A program made the translations under genes and the position numbers. The notes under the pieces were generated by a model. That model saw nothing but the letters and a program-made list of their open reading frames with translations. It was not told where the DNA came from and did not search any database. 64,000 nt of DNA from Polaromonas jejuensis NBRC 106434 (GTDB taxonomy: Bacteria > Pseudomonadota > Gammaproteobacteria > Burkholderiales > Burkholderiaceae_C): assembly GCF_001598235.1 (NCBI RefSeq), contig NZ_BCYO01000008.1, forward strand, positions 124,001 through 188,000, written 5' to 3'. This document shows positions 1 through 8,296 of this stretch, one piece after another (position 1 is the stretch's first letter; each line of letters starts with the position of its first letter).

Positions 1-693
1 CCAGCAGATAGCGTCGGCGATTTCTTCGGGTTTACCAAGTCGGTTCATGGGGTGCATCGCCGAAATATTGGCCTCGTTGTAGTTTGGGTCGCTGCCGTCG
101 AGCTGCTTGGCGATGATATCGGTCTTGGTGGCACCCGGCGCCACGCCGTTGATGCGAACGCCTTGGGCGGCGTGGTCCAGTGCCGAGGATTTTGTAAGGC
201 CAACCACCGCATGCTTGGTGGCCGCATAAGCACCGGCCCAAGGAATGCCATTGAGACCAGCGATAGACGCAAGATTGACGATGGAGCCGCCGCCTTGCTT
301 CAACATCTGCTGGATCTCGTACTTCATGCAGAAATACACGCCCAGCACATTGGTATCCAGCATGGCGCGGAAGTTGTCCGTGTTCGACTGGTCGATGGTG
401 CTGATCTCATTGGAGATGCCTGCATTATTCACCGCCATGTCAAGGCGGCCGAACTCGTTCACCACCTGAGCCACCATGTCCTTGACAGCAGTTTCGTCTG
501 TAACATCGTTGCGGAGGAAGCGGGCTTGTGCGCCGGAATGAGCGACTGCAGCGATTTCCCTCAACGCGGCTTGCCCCACATCGTCGCGGCGACCGCTGAT
601 GACGACATTGATACCTTGTGCGGCCAGCTTCAAGGCAACCGCCTTCCCTATTCCTGAGGCGCCGCCTGTGATTAATGTGACTTGGTTGGACAT
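1..693 (-). CDS. SDR family oxidoreductase (3' end outside window)
   Basis: This is a short-chain dehydrogenase/reductase, a cytosolic NAD(P)-dependent oxidoreductase; its substrate cannot be told from sequence. The first 231 codons are visible and the stop lies beyond the window edge. Translation from the ATG at 693 gives MSNQVTLITGGASGIGKAVA, which holds the TGxxxGIG cofactor motif. Further on are an NNAG motif, a catalytic Ser in VNLASIAG, and YAATK as the Tyr-x-x-x-Lys pair, followed by a PG motif (NGVAPGATKTD). Family members are about 250 residues, so roughly 20 are missing. AGGAG-like purines (AAAAGGAGTC) lie just upstream of the ATG. No partner gene is visible. Confidence 0.93.
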   Translation of the reverse strand, partial: MSNQVTLITGGASGIGKAVALKLAAQGINVVISGRRDDVGQAALREIAAVAHSGAQARFLRNDVTDETAVKDMVAQVVNEFGRLDMAVNNAGISNEISTIDQSNTDNFRAMLDTNVLGVYFCMKYEIQQMLKQGGGSIVNLASIAGLNGIPWAGAYAATKHAVVGLTKSSALDHAAQGVRINGVAPGATKTDIIAKQLDGSDPNYNEANISAMHPMNRLGKPEEIADAICW

Positions 694-1095
694 AACAGAC
701 TCCTTTTAGAAATTTCACTTGGTAGTCATGCAGAGATTTGCTCTCGGTGCATGGGTGAACTTTAGGAAATCTGAGGTTGCGCAGATATGCACTTGACGCC
801 CAATGATATGCAAAGTGCGCCAATTAACTACGCGACGATTGGCTGCTTTGGGTCGATTGCGATCCGTCATGAACGGCTGCAATTCGGCCACCCCGAAACT
901 TGCGGTTACGCATCCAGAAAGCTGCCGCTGGCGAGTACCCGCAAACGCTGCAGACACCCGAGTCGGAAGGATTGACCGACCGGTTTAGGGGCTGTGCTTC
1001 AGGCTTGAGATCCCCCCGGCCAACGGGCGCAGTACGCTCTATTTTTTACGGCAACTATGCGGCAAGGCGCTGCGTTGGCGGCAGGCGCTTCACAC
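694..1095. other. Intergenic region, no supported gene
   Basis: About 400 bases without a convincing gene. The minus-strand frame at 715-957 contains VTASFGVAE, a string common near the end of GGDEF domains, but what follows does not fit that family and a stop lies just upstream. At most this is a relic. The promoter of the leftward SDR gene must lie in the right-hand part of 694-800. Confidence 0.5.
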
Positions 1096-2079
1096 TCACT
1101 CCTGCTTGATGCCGGCTTCGCGGATCAGCTTGCCCCATCCGGCCTGCTCGGCCTTGATGTAGGCGGCAACCTGCGCGGGATTGCCGCTCATGGGCGTGCT
1201 GCCTTCCGCGGCCAGCTGGGCCAGCATGGCGGGCTGGGTCAGGGCCTTCGCCACGGCGGCGTTCAGGCGCTTGACCACGTCGGCCGGCGTGCCTGCAGGC
1301 GCCACAATGGCCTTCCAGTCCACCGCCTCAAAGTCCTTGTAGCCGGACTCGGCGACGGTCGGCACCTCGGACAGGATCGCCACGCGCCTGCTGGACGTCA
1401 CGGCCAGCGCGCGGAGCTTGCCGCCCTTGATCATGCCCACCACGGCCTGCGGTGTGGCGAACATGTAGTCGGTCTGGCCACCGAGCAGGTCGGTGATGGC
1501 CGGGGCCGCTCCCTTGTAAGGCACGTTGAGCACCTTGATGCCGGCCCGGCGGGCCATCATTTCACCGGCCAGGTGGCCCACGGTGCCGGTGGAGGCCAGG
1601 GCCTGCTTGACCTCGCCGGGCTTGCCCTTGGCGGCCTTGACCGCATCGGCCAGCGTGCGCCAGGGTGAATCGGCGCGTACCACCATCACGGTGGGCTGCT
1701 CGGCCACCAGGGCGACCGGTATCAGGTCCTTCGCCGGATCGAAGGGCATGCCGGGCAGCAGCGTCGGGTTGATGGCCAGGTTGGCCGTCTGCCCCATGCC
1801 GATGGTGTAGCCATCGCCCCTGGACTTGGCAACGACATCCAGGCCGATGTTGCCACCGCCGCCGGCCCTGTTGTCGACCAGGAAGGCCCATTGGGTGTCC
1901 TGCGTGATGGTGTTGGCGATATGGCGCGTGACCACATCGGTGCCGCCGCCCGGCGTGTAGGGCACGATGAAGCGTATGGGCTTGTCGGGCCAGGCGGCCT
2001 GCGCCATGGCAGCACCGCCGCCCAGAGCAGTCAGGCTCATCAGGGCGGCGGTGATCAGTGTGCGTCGTTGGAATTTCAT
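1096..2079 (-). CDS. TctC/Bug-type solute receptor
   Basis: Periplasmic substrate-binding protein of the tripartite tricarboxylate transporter (Bug) family, 327 residues, the usual family length. It starts with a signal peptide (MKFQRRTLITAALMS..., cleavage near AMAQA). The family motif follows: PIRFIVPYTPGGGTDVVTRH, with the PxGGxxD loop that binds carboxylates. It also has the VPYKGAAPAITDLLGGQ element. No TctA or TctB membrane genes are in the window. It lies downstream of, and in the same direction as, the CoA-transferase and HMG-CoA lyase genes, 63 bp after the former, so it probably delivers their substrate. The leader between the genes holds two short tandem repeats. Confidence 0.93.
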   Translation of the reverse strand: MKFQRRTLITAALMSLTALGGGAAMAQAAWPDKPIRFIVPYTPGGGTDVVTRHIANTITQDTQWAFLVDNRAGGGGNIGLDVVAKSRGDGYTIGMGQTANLAINPTLLPGMPFDPAKDLIPVALVAEQPTVMVVRADSPWRTLADAVKAAKGKPGEVKQALASTGTVGHLAGEMMARRAGIKVLNVPYKGAAPAITDLLGGQTDYMFATPQAVVGMIKGGKLRALAVTSSRRVAILSEVPTVAESGYKDFEAVDWKAIVAPAGTPADVVKRLNAAVAKALTQPAMLAQLAAEGSTPMSGNPAQVAAYIKAEQAGWGKLIREAGIKQE

Positions 2080-2082
2080 GGG

Positions 2083-2141
2083 TTTGTCTCGTCTTTGTCT
2101 CGTGGTAGGGCTGGGGATACGTAATGCGTAATGCGTAATGG
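2083..2141. repeat. Two short tandem repeats in the tctC leader
   Basis: TTTGTCTCGT occurs twice in 11-bp register (2083-2104), and GTAATGC/GTAATGC/GTAATGG occurs three times in 7-bp register (2121-2141). Both lie in the 63-base gap between the CoA-transferase stop and the TctC start, and they take up most of it. Confidence 0.9.
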
Positions 2142-2142
2142 C

Positions 2143-3381
2143 TTAGCGTGTGATCTGTCGGGATTGAAACCTTGCAATGGCGTCGTCGCTGTACCCCAGC
2201 TCGGCCAGCAAGGTCTGGGTGTGCTCGCCCAGTCTGGGCGGGTTCATGCGCACACCGGGGCGGCTGCCACCCAGCGTGAGGGGCAGCAATGCCGTCGGGG
2301 TTGTTTTTCCTGCGCTGGGGCCATCGGGCAGGATGATGGGCGCCAGGCCGCCGGTGGCCAACAGATGCGGGTCGTCGAACAGGTCCTGCGGCTTGGTGAT
2401 AGGCGCAAACGGCAGCTCGTGCTGCTCGAACACGGCGCTGAGCTCGGCCGCGCTGTAGCCCGCCAGGTGGGCGCGCAGCATGGGCATCATCCATTCGCGG
2501 GCCCGCACCCGGTCGTTGTTGGACTTCAGGCGCGAATCGGCCAGCATGCTCTCCAGGCCAAAGGCCTTGCAGAAGATCGCCCACTGCTTGTCGCTCACGG
2601 CGGCCAGGAAGATCTGCTCGCCGTCCCTCACGGTGAACACGTCGTACACCGCCCAGGCCGAGATGCGACTGGGCATGGGGTCGGCGGCCTTGCCGGTGGC
2701 GGCGTACTGCATCATGTGCTGCGCCACCAGAAACACGTTGTTTTCGAACAGGGCTGACTGCACTTCCTGGCCCTTGCCGGTTCCTCTTGTCGGATGGTCG
2801 CGTGCGGCCAGCGCGGCCAGCGCGCCGATCGCGCCGAACATGCCGCCCATGATGTCGTTGACGCTGCTGCCGGCGCGCAGCGGATCGCCTGCGCGACCGG
2901 TCATGTAGGCCAGGCCGCCCATCATCTGCACCACCTCGTCGAGTGCCGTGCGGTGGTCATAGGGACCGGGCAGAAAACCCTTGTGGCTCACATAGATGAG
3001 ACGCGGGTTGAGCTTTTTCAGGGTCTCGTAATCCAGGCCCAGCTTCTTCATCGTGCCGGGCTTGAAGTTCTCGCTGACGATGTCGGCGGTGGCAATCAGG
3101 CGCAGCGCCGCCTCCACGCCTTCGGGCTGCTTGAGGTCGAGCGCGATGCTTTTCTTGTTGCGGTTGAAGGTCGGGAAAAAGCCAGCGCCCGAGCCCAGCA
3201 GGTGCCGCGTGCCGTCGCCCTCGATGGGCTCGACCTTGATGACCTCGGCGCCCAGGTCGGCCAGCAGCAGGCCGCAGGTGGGGCCCATCACCATGTGGGT
3301 GAATTCGACGACGCGGATGCCGGCATAAGGCAGGCGAGCCTCGCCGGCATCGTCGGCAGACTGGGGCTTGGACTCAGACAC
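2143..3381 (-). CDS. CaiB/BaiF family CoA-transferase
   Basis: Family III CoA-transferase, 412 residues, moving CoA from an acyl-CoA donor to a carboxylic acid in the cytoplasm. The N-terminus has the family sequence GIRVVEFTHMVMGPTCGLLL followed by LGAEVIKVEPIEGDGTR. NRNKKSIALDLK and the NDIMGGMFGAIGALAAL segment are also typical; the Asp of VND aligns with the catalytic Asp of formyl-CoA transferase. The start overlaps the end of the upstream HMG-CoA lyase gene by 8 bp, so the two are translationally linked. With the lyase and a TctC receptor, the likely task is activation of an imported dicarboxylate before C-C cleavage. The exact acid is not shown by sequence. Confidence 0.93.
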   Translation of the reverse strand: MSESKPQSADDAGEARLPYAGIRVVEFTHMVMGPTCGLLLADLGAEVIKVEPIEGDGTRHLLGSGAGFFPTFNRNKKSIALDLKQPEGVEAALRLIATADIVSENFKPGTMKKLGLDYETLKKLNPRLIYVSHKGFLPGPYDHRTALDEVVQMMGGLAYMTGRAGDPLRAGSSVNDIMGGMFGAIGALAALAARDHPTRGTGKGQEVQSALFENNVFLVAQHMMQYAATGKAADPMPSRISAWAVYDVFTVRDGEQIFLAAVSDKQWAIFCKAFGLESMLADSRLKSNNDRVRAREWMMPMLRAHLAGYSAAELSAVFEQHELPFAPITKPQDLFDDPHLLATGGLAPIILPDGPSAGKTTPTALLPLTLGGSRPGVRMNPPRLGEHTQTLLAELGYSDDAIARFQSRQITR

Positions 3382-4315
3382 GGGGTGCTCCTTGAACGAA
3401 TCCCTTGGGAAGACCGGCCTCGGGCGTCATGCCGTAAACCGGCTCACCCGGCAAGCCGGCGATGAGCGGCACGCGCGCCGCCATGAGTTGGTCGAGGTTG
3501 ACGCCGGTCGCAACACCCATGGCCTCGAACATGAACACCAGGTCTTCGGTGACGACATTGCCCGAGGCGCCCGGCGCGTGGGGGCAACCGCCCAGGCCGC
3601 CCAAGGAGGCATCGAAGGTGCGCACGCCCTCTTCGTAGGCCGCCAGGCAATTGGCCAGGCCCAGGCCGCGCGTGTTGTGCATGTGGGCGGCGCCGGCCTG
3701 CTCGCCCAGCTCGGCGCGCAGCCGCCTGAAGAGACGCCGCACCTGCGCCGGATTGGCGTAGCCGACGGTGTCGGACAGGCCCGATTCGTCGGCGCCGGCC
3801 GCCACGCATTGCACGGCCAGCCGGATGACCTCGTCTTCCGGCACTTCGCCCTGCAGGGTGCAGCCGAAGGCGGTCGATATGCCGGCCTCCAGGCTGACCT
3901 GCGGCGCGATCTCGCGGCGCAGCCCGGCAATCGCACGCACCTCCTCGACCATGTCCTCGCGCGTCTTGCGCACGTTGGCGAGCGAGTGCGCGGCGCTGGC
4001 CGACACGGGCATGGTGAGCTTGTGCACGCCGGCGGCCAGCGCGGCCTGCGCGCCAAGCAAATTGGGCACCAGCGCCATGACGGTGAGACCGGGCAGCGTG
4101 AGGGCGTGCCTCACCACCTCCGCCGCATCCGCCATCTGGGGCAGCAGTTTGGCCGGCACAAAGGAAGCGACTTCGATTTCACGCAGACCCGCGTCGTACA
4201 AGGCCGTGATCCAGCGCTTCTTGTAGTCGGTGGGCATGGTGGTCTTGACGGATTGCAGGCCGTCGCGTGGGCCGACCTCGCTGATCAGGACTTGAGGCAC
4301 GGGAGGTTTGAGCAT
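3374..4315 (-). CDS. Hydroxymethylglutaryl-CoA lyase family protein
   Basis: HMG-CoA lyase-like enzyme of the DRE-TIM metallolyase family, 313 residues. Such enzymes cleave 3-hydroxy-3-methylglutaryl-CoA or related acyl-CoAs to acetyl-CoA plus a keto acid. Seen in the sequence are EVGPRDGLQ near the N-terminus (catalytic Arg-Asp), HMHNTRGLGLAN (metal-binding His-x-His) and GGLGGCPHAPGASGNVVTED, the glycine-loop signature with its Cys. It is the first gene of a leftward operon with the CoA-transferase and TctC receptor. Together they suggest uptake, CoA activation and cleavage of an HMG-like or other branched hydroxy-diacid. A divergent IclR regulator lies across 110 bp. The related citramalyl-CoA or hydroxy-acyl-CoA specificity is also possible. 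Confidence 0.92.
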   Translation of the reverse strand: MLKPPVPQVLISEVGPRDGLQSVKTTMPTDYKKRWITALYDAGLREIEVASFVPAKLLPQMADAAEVVRHALTLPGLTVMALVPNLLGAQAALAAGVHKLTMPVSASAAHSLANVRKTREDMVEEVRAIAGLRREIAPQVSLEAGISTAFGCTLQGEVPEDEVIRLAVQCVAAGADESGLSDTVGYANPAQVRRLFRRLRAELGEQAGAAHMHNTRGLGLANCLAAYEEGVRTFDASLGGLGGCPHAPGASGNVVTEDLVFMFEAMGVATGVNLDQLMAARVPLIAGLPGEPVYGMTPEAGLPKGFVQGAPRV

Positions 4316-4342
4316 GGTTGCAAGGATTTATTAATTCTGTAA

Positions 4343-4361
4343 GATAGAACAAAGTTCTTTC
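4343..4361. promoter_or_regulatory. Candidate operator between HMG-CoA lyase operon and IclR gene
   Basis: Perfect dyad AGAAC-AAA-GTTCT (4346-4358), extended by an outer GA/TC pair with one mismatch. It sits in the divergent 110-bp gap and is a plausible site for the adjacent IclR regulator. The regulator assignment is inferred from position. Confidence 0.5.
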
Positions 4362-4426
4362 TAATGAAATAATCACAGAGGCCTGTCCGCTTGTCAAGCC
4401 AGCAGGCATCACCGCAAGGAATGCCC

Positions 4427-5176
4427 ATGCCCCGCAAAGCCCACATCGAATCCCTGGCCGACAGCCACGCCGCGCCCGGTGGCGCCGCCGCCGTTGACCG
4501 CGCGCTGACGCTGCTGGCGGTCTTCCGCCAGGGGGACCAGTCCCTGAGCCTGGCCGAGCTGGCCAGCCGGACCCAGCTTTACAAAAGCACCGTGCTGCGC
4601 CTGCTGGCCTCGCTCGAACATGCGCGGCTGATCCAGCGGCTGGAAGATGGCAGCTACGGCCTGGGCAGCGAAGTGGCGCGGCTCAACGCCGTGTATGCCG
4701 CGTCGTTTTCCCTGGACCGCGTCGTGTTGCCGGTGCTGCGGGCGCTGGTGGCGGCCACCCGTGAAAGCGCCGCTTACCATGTGGCGCAGGGCGACGCGAG
4801 GTTGTGCCTGTACCGCGTGGACTCGCCCCAACCCATCCGCGACCACATCCAGGCCGGCGACGTGCTGCCCCTGGCCCGCGGCACCGGCGGCCGGGTGTTG
4901 ATGGCCTTTGGCGCCAAGCCGGCAGGGACCCTCACGGCCCGGGACAAAAACCTCTACGCCCGCATCCGGGAGCAGGGCTATTTCTCGGCGACGGGTGACC
5001 GCCTGGCGGGCGTGGCCGGCATTTCCGCGCCGGTGTTCAAGGCCGACGGCAGCCTGGCCGCCGCCCTGACGCTGACCATGCCGGCAGAGCGCTACGACGA
5101 GCGCCATGTGAAGAAGGTGCTGGAAGCGGCCCGAGCCCTGAGCACCCAGCTAGGCATGACGCCCGCGCCGCCCTGA
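4427..5176 (+). CDS. IclR family transcriptional regulator
   Basis: IclR-type regulator, 249 residues from the chosen start. The N-terminal winged helix-turn-helix has AVDRALTLLAVFRQGDQSLS followed by LAELASRTQLYKSTVLRLLA; the C-terminal effector domain includes ARGTGGRVLMAF and GVAGISAPVF, which are typical. The ATG at 4427 is preferred because AAGGA lies 6 bp upstream; an ATG at 4421 directly abuts the purines, and a TTG at 4391 lacks a site. It is divergent from the HMG-CoA lyase, CoA-transferase and TctC operon, so it probably controls that operon in response to the acid or a CoA product. Whether it activates or represses is unknown. Confidence 0.92.
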   Translation: MPRKAHIESLADSHAAPGGAAAVDRALTLLAVFRQGDQSLSLAELASRTQLYKSTVLRLLASLEHARLIQRLEDGSYGLGSEVARLNAVYAASFSLDRVVLPVLRALVAATRESAAYHVAQGDARLCLYRVDSPQPIRDHIQAGDVLPLARGTGGRVLMAFGAKPAGTLTARDKNLYARIREQGYFSATGDRLAGVAGISAPVFKADGSLAAALTLTMPAERYDERHVKKVLEAARALSTQLGMTPAPP

Positions 5177-5303
5177 GCACACTGCACCGCGCAGCAGGCC
5201 CGCGGTAACAGGCCCGGGAATTGCTTGGCAGACCGGCACGGGGACACAGAAAGTGAGGTTTGCCATGAAAACCCAACAAATTCGCTATCTCATTAACAGG
5301 AAA

Positions 5304-5362
5304 TGGGTTAAAACACCCAATCCAATCCCCCACTTTTGGGTGGTTTGACCCACAAATGGGGG
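5304..5362. promoter_or_regulatory. Twin dyads TGGGT-N6-ACCCA ahead of the two-component operon
   Basis: Two identical dyads TGGGT-N6-ACCCA at 5304-5319 and 5337-5352, with centres 33 bp (about three helix turns) apart. The second is nested in a larger imperfect inverted repeat: a 15-base arm at 5327-5341, a 6-base spacer, and a second arm at 5348-5362 (13 of 15 paired). Spacing and identity suggest side-by-side binding of a dimeric regulator, perhaps the response regulator encoded downstream. The larger hairpin would also cover the first possible start codon (5356). Confidence 0.65.
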
Positions 5363-5367
5363 CAATC

Positions 5368-6807
5368 ATGGACGCCAGCACTGCTGCTTTTCCGGGCCCG
5401 CCACTGAACCTGCGGCGCCGCTTTGCCATCGCCAGCCTGGGCATCATCACCGTCATCGCGCTGTCCCTGGGCTGGCTGCTGTCCAACCTGCTGACCCAGA
5501 GCCTATTGCAGCACGAGGGCGAAGCCAACCGGGACTTCATCCAGAATCTGCTCACCACGGACGGCTCCGCGCGCTATTTCGCGGCGCCCGAGGACCCGGA
5601 ACTGCGCAAGCGCTTCCTGGGGTCCATGGAGCACATTGCCGCCGTGCGCGAGCCGGTCCGGGCCAACGCCTACCGGCCCGACGGCACCATGCTGTGGTCC
5701 ACCGACAAGGCGCTCGTGGGGCAGCGTTTCCCGGTCAACGACGAACTCGACGAAGCCCTCTCCGGCAAATTGGTGGTGCATAGCGGGGTCATCGGCCAGC
5801 ATGATCCCAAGGCCGAACATCAAGGCCTGGACCAGCACGCCACTTATTTTGTCGAGAGCTACATCCCGCTCCGGGAGCCGGGCTCGACCCAGGTGCTGGG
5901 CGTGATGGAGCTCTACAAGCAGCCGACCCAGCTCAGCGCGGATATTCGCTTGGCGGTGATCAAGCTCTGGCTGGCCTGTGCCATCTGCGCCAGCGGCCTG
6001 TTTCTCACGCTGTACTGGATCGTGGCCCGCGCCGACCGCATCCTGCGCCGGCAGCACGCGCAGCTGGCCGAAGCCCAGAGCCTGGCCTCGGCCGTGGAAC
6101 TGGCGAGCGCAGTGGCCCACAACATCCGCAACCCGCTGGCGTCGATCCGGCTCTCGGCCGAGCTGCTGGAGCACAGCGGCACGCCGCAGGCCGATCTCGG
6201 CGAACACTGCGGCGACATCGTCAGTGCCGTGGAGCGGGCCGACCGCTGGATCAGCGAGCTGGTGCGCGTGGCGCAGGCACCGCAGCTGCAGCCGGAAGTG
6301 GTCGCGCTCGGGCCGCTGGTGAGCGCCTGCTTCGACGAGATGGCCGGCGAGATGGCGCGCCGGCAGGTCCGCGGCACGGTGGAGCTAACGCCGCCCGGCC
6401 ACGTGCTGGCCCACCCCGCCATCCTGAGGCAAATCCTGCTGAGCCTGATGGCCAATGCCATCGAGGCCATGCCGGAGGGCGGCCAGCTGCGGGTCAGCTG
6501 GTGCGAGCAGGGCCGGCTGGCCGGCCTGCACCTCACCGACAGCGGCCATGGCATTCCGGACGAGGTCCGCAAGCGCCTGTTCCGGCCTTTTTTCAGCACC
6601 AAGAGCGGCGGCCTGGGCATAGGTCTCGCCCTGGTCAAACGCATGGTGGAGCAATGGCAGGGCTCGCTCAGCCTGAGCGCGGCCCAACCCTGCGGCACCT
6701 GCGTGGAGATCCTGCTGCCGCGCGCCGAGGCGCTCCGGCCGGCAAGCCAAGTTCCGCAAGTCCCCTCCAAGGAAGGAGCACCCCATGGCAACCCTGTTGG
6801 TTATTGA
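5368..6807 (+). CDS. Membrane sensor histidine kinase
   Basis: Inner-membrane sensor kinase of about 480 residues that phosphorylates the response regulator encoded next. A short cytoplasmic N-terminus is followed by TM1 (IASLGIITVIALSLGWLL), a periplasmic sensor region of about 150 residues, TM2 (KLWLACAICASGLFLTLYWI), then a dimerization/phosphoacceptor helix with VAHNIRNPLASIRLSAELLE (His near residue 251). The ATPase domain has N (NAIEAMPEGG), G1 (DSGHGIP) and G2 (GGLGIGLALVKRM) boxes. The ATG at 5368 is preferred; one at 5356 is in frame but lies inside an inverted repeat. The 3' end overlaps the regulator gene by 23 bp. The signal sensed is unknown. Confidence 0.92.
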   Translation: MDASTAAFPGPPLNLRRRFAIASLGIITVIALSLGWLLSNLLTQSLLQHEGEANRDFIQNLLTTDGSARYFAAPEDPELRKRFLGSMEHIAAVREPVRANAYRPDGTMLWSTDKALVGQRFPVNDELDEALSGKLVVHSGVIGQHDPKAEHQGLDQHATYFVESYIPLREPGSTQVLGVMELYKQPTQLSADIRLAVIKLWLACAICASGLFLTLYWIVARADRILRRQHAQLAEAQSLASAVELASAVAHNIRNPLASIRLSAELLEHSGTPQADLGEHCGDIVSAVERADRWISELVRVAQAPQLQPEVVALGPLVSACFDEMAGEMARRQVRGTVELTPPGHVLAHPAILRQILLSLMANAIEAMPEGGQLRVSWCEQGRLAGLHLTDSGHGIPDEVRKRLFRPFFSTKSGGLGIGLALVKRMVEQWQGSLSLSAAQPCGTCVEILLPRAEALRPASQVPQVPSKEGAPHGNPVGY

Positions 6808-8200
6808 AGACGAACCGGCCCTGGCCAAAAACATGGCGCGCTACTTCCAGCAGCTGAATCACACGGTCGAGATCGCGCATGACGGACCGTCCGGCATCCA
6901 GGCGGCGCAGCGGCTGATGCCGGACGTGGCCATTGTCGACTACCAGCTGCCGGGCCTGGACGGGCTGGAGGTGATACGGGCGCTGCGCCGCAACGACGAA
7001 CAGGTGCGCGCCGTGATGGTGTCGGGCCACGCCAGCGTGTCGATCGCGGTCGACGCCATGAAGGCCGGCTCGTTCGACCTGCTGACCAAGCCGGTGTCGC
7101 TGAACAACCTGAGGGCCGTGGTGGACCGCGCGCTGGCAGAAACCGGCAGCCTGCGCGTGCTCGACTACTACCAGCGGCGCGAAGCCGATGCCTCGGGCCT
7201 GGACCTGCTGGCCGGCGAGTCTGTGCCCATGCGCGCGCTGCGCGAGCTGGTCCGCGCGATTGCCTCCCATGAGCCGGCCGACCACTCGCCCGTGCCGCCC
7301 ATCCTGATCCTGGGTGAAACCGGCTCCGGCAAGGAACTGGTGGCACGCGCCTGCCATTTTGCGAGCCTGCGCGGGGCCGGCGCCTTTGTCGAAATCAATT
7401 GCGCCGCGCTGCCCCCGCAACTGCTGGAAGGCGAGCTGTTCGGTTATGAAAAGGGCGCGTTCACCGATGCCCAGGCGCGCAAGATAGGCCTGATCGAAGC
7501 GGCCGATGGCGGCACCCTGCTGCTCGACGAGATTGGCGAGCTCGATCTGGCGCTGCAGGCCAAGCTGCTGCGGGTGCTGGAAAACCTGCGCGTGCGCCGG
7601 CTCGGCGCCCTGCAGGATCGCCAGGTCAATGTGCGCATCATCGCCGCCACCAACCGCGACCTCGACGCCCTGGTGCAGGCCGGCAAGTTCCGCAGCGACC
7701 TGCTCTACCGCCTGCGCGTGTTCCAGATCAACATCCCGCCGCTGCGCGCCCGCGGCGACGACGTCTGGCTGCTGGCCCAGCGCTTTGTCTCCCAGCTGGC
7801 GCGGCGCTATGGCAAACCCGCGCCGCAGCTCGACGCCTCGGCCGAGGCCGCGCTGCGCCAGCACTCGTGGCCCGGCAATGTGCGCGAGCTGCGCAACCTG
7901 ATAGAGCGCTCGGTGCTGCTGTGCCAGGGCGAGTCCATCTCGTCCTCGGATCTAGCCCTGACCGCCACGCCGGCAGCCATCGTGTCGCCGCTGCCGGTGG
8001 CGGCCGGCCCCGCCGGTCTGGCCCAGCTGGATGAACTGGAGCGCGCCTACCTGGTACGCGCCCTCACGCAAACCGGCTGGAACGTGGCGGGGGCCGCGCG
8101 CAAGCTCGACATCAGTCGCGACACCCTGCGCTACCGCATGGACAAGCACGGGCTGGAGCGCCCGCCCGAACCGGAATCCGAGCATGGAGCGCTCCGATGA
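6785..8200 (+). CDS. Sigma54-type (NtrC-like) response regulator
   Basis: 471-residue response regulator with three domains. The receiver (1-120) has phosphoacceptor Asp52 in VAIVDYQLPGLDG and the conserved Lys in LTKPVS. The AAA+ domain has Walker A GETGSGKE and Walker B LLLDEIGE, with an arginine finger region near FRSDLLYRL. The C-terminal Fis-type helix-turn-helix is AGAARKLDISRDTLRYRM. The sigma54 contact loop reads GAFTDA (224-229) rather than canonical GAFTGA. A Shine-Dalgarno AAGGAG lies 7 bp before the ATG, inside the kinase gene, so the pair is cotranslated. Its targets are not evident; the twin dyads upstream of the kinase gene may be its own sites. Confidence 0.95.
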   Translation: MATLLVIEDEPALAKNMARYFQQLNHTVEIAHDGPSGIQAAQRLMPDVAIVDYQLPGLDGLEVIRALRRNDEQVRAVMVSGHASVSIAVDAMKAGSFDLLTKPVSLNNLRAVVDRALAETGSLRVLDYYQRREADASGLDLLAGESVPMRALRELVRAIASHEPADHSPVPPILILGETGSGKELVARACHFASLRGAGAFVEINCAALPPQLLEGELFGYEKGAFTDAQARKIGLIEAADGGTLLLDEIGELDLALQAKLLRVLENLRVRRLGALQDRQVNVRIIAATNRDLDALVQAGKFRSDLLYRLRVFQINIPPLRARGDDVWLLAQRFVSQLARRYGKPAPQLDASAEAALRQHSWPGNVRELRNLIERSVLLCQGESISSSDLALTATPAAIVSPLPVAAGPAGLAQLDELERAYLVRALTQTGWNVAGAARKLDISRDTLRYRMDKHGLERPPEPESEHGALR

Positions 8201-8296
8201 GCCGCCTCCATGGCCACCGATTACATGCATTTTTGTCACGTATAAAAGACGTTTCTATTAATTAATTTTCCAATAGGTATCAAATAAAGTAGCGGG

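Noticed and set aside
715..957. GGDEF domain fragment (VTASFGVAE) on the minus strand
   Set aside because: Only nine residues match, the following sequence does not fit and a stop lies just upstream, so I do not call a pseudogene.
5200..5300. Sigma54 (-24/-12) promoter before the kinase gene
   Set aside because: GG and GC elements occur but never with the required 10-bp spacing.
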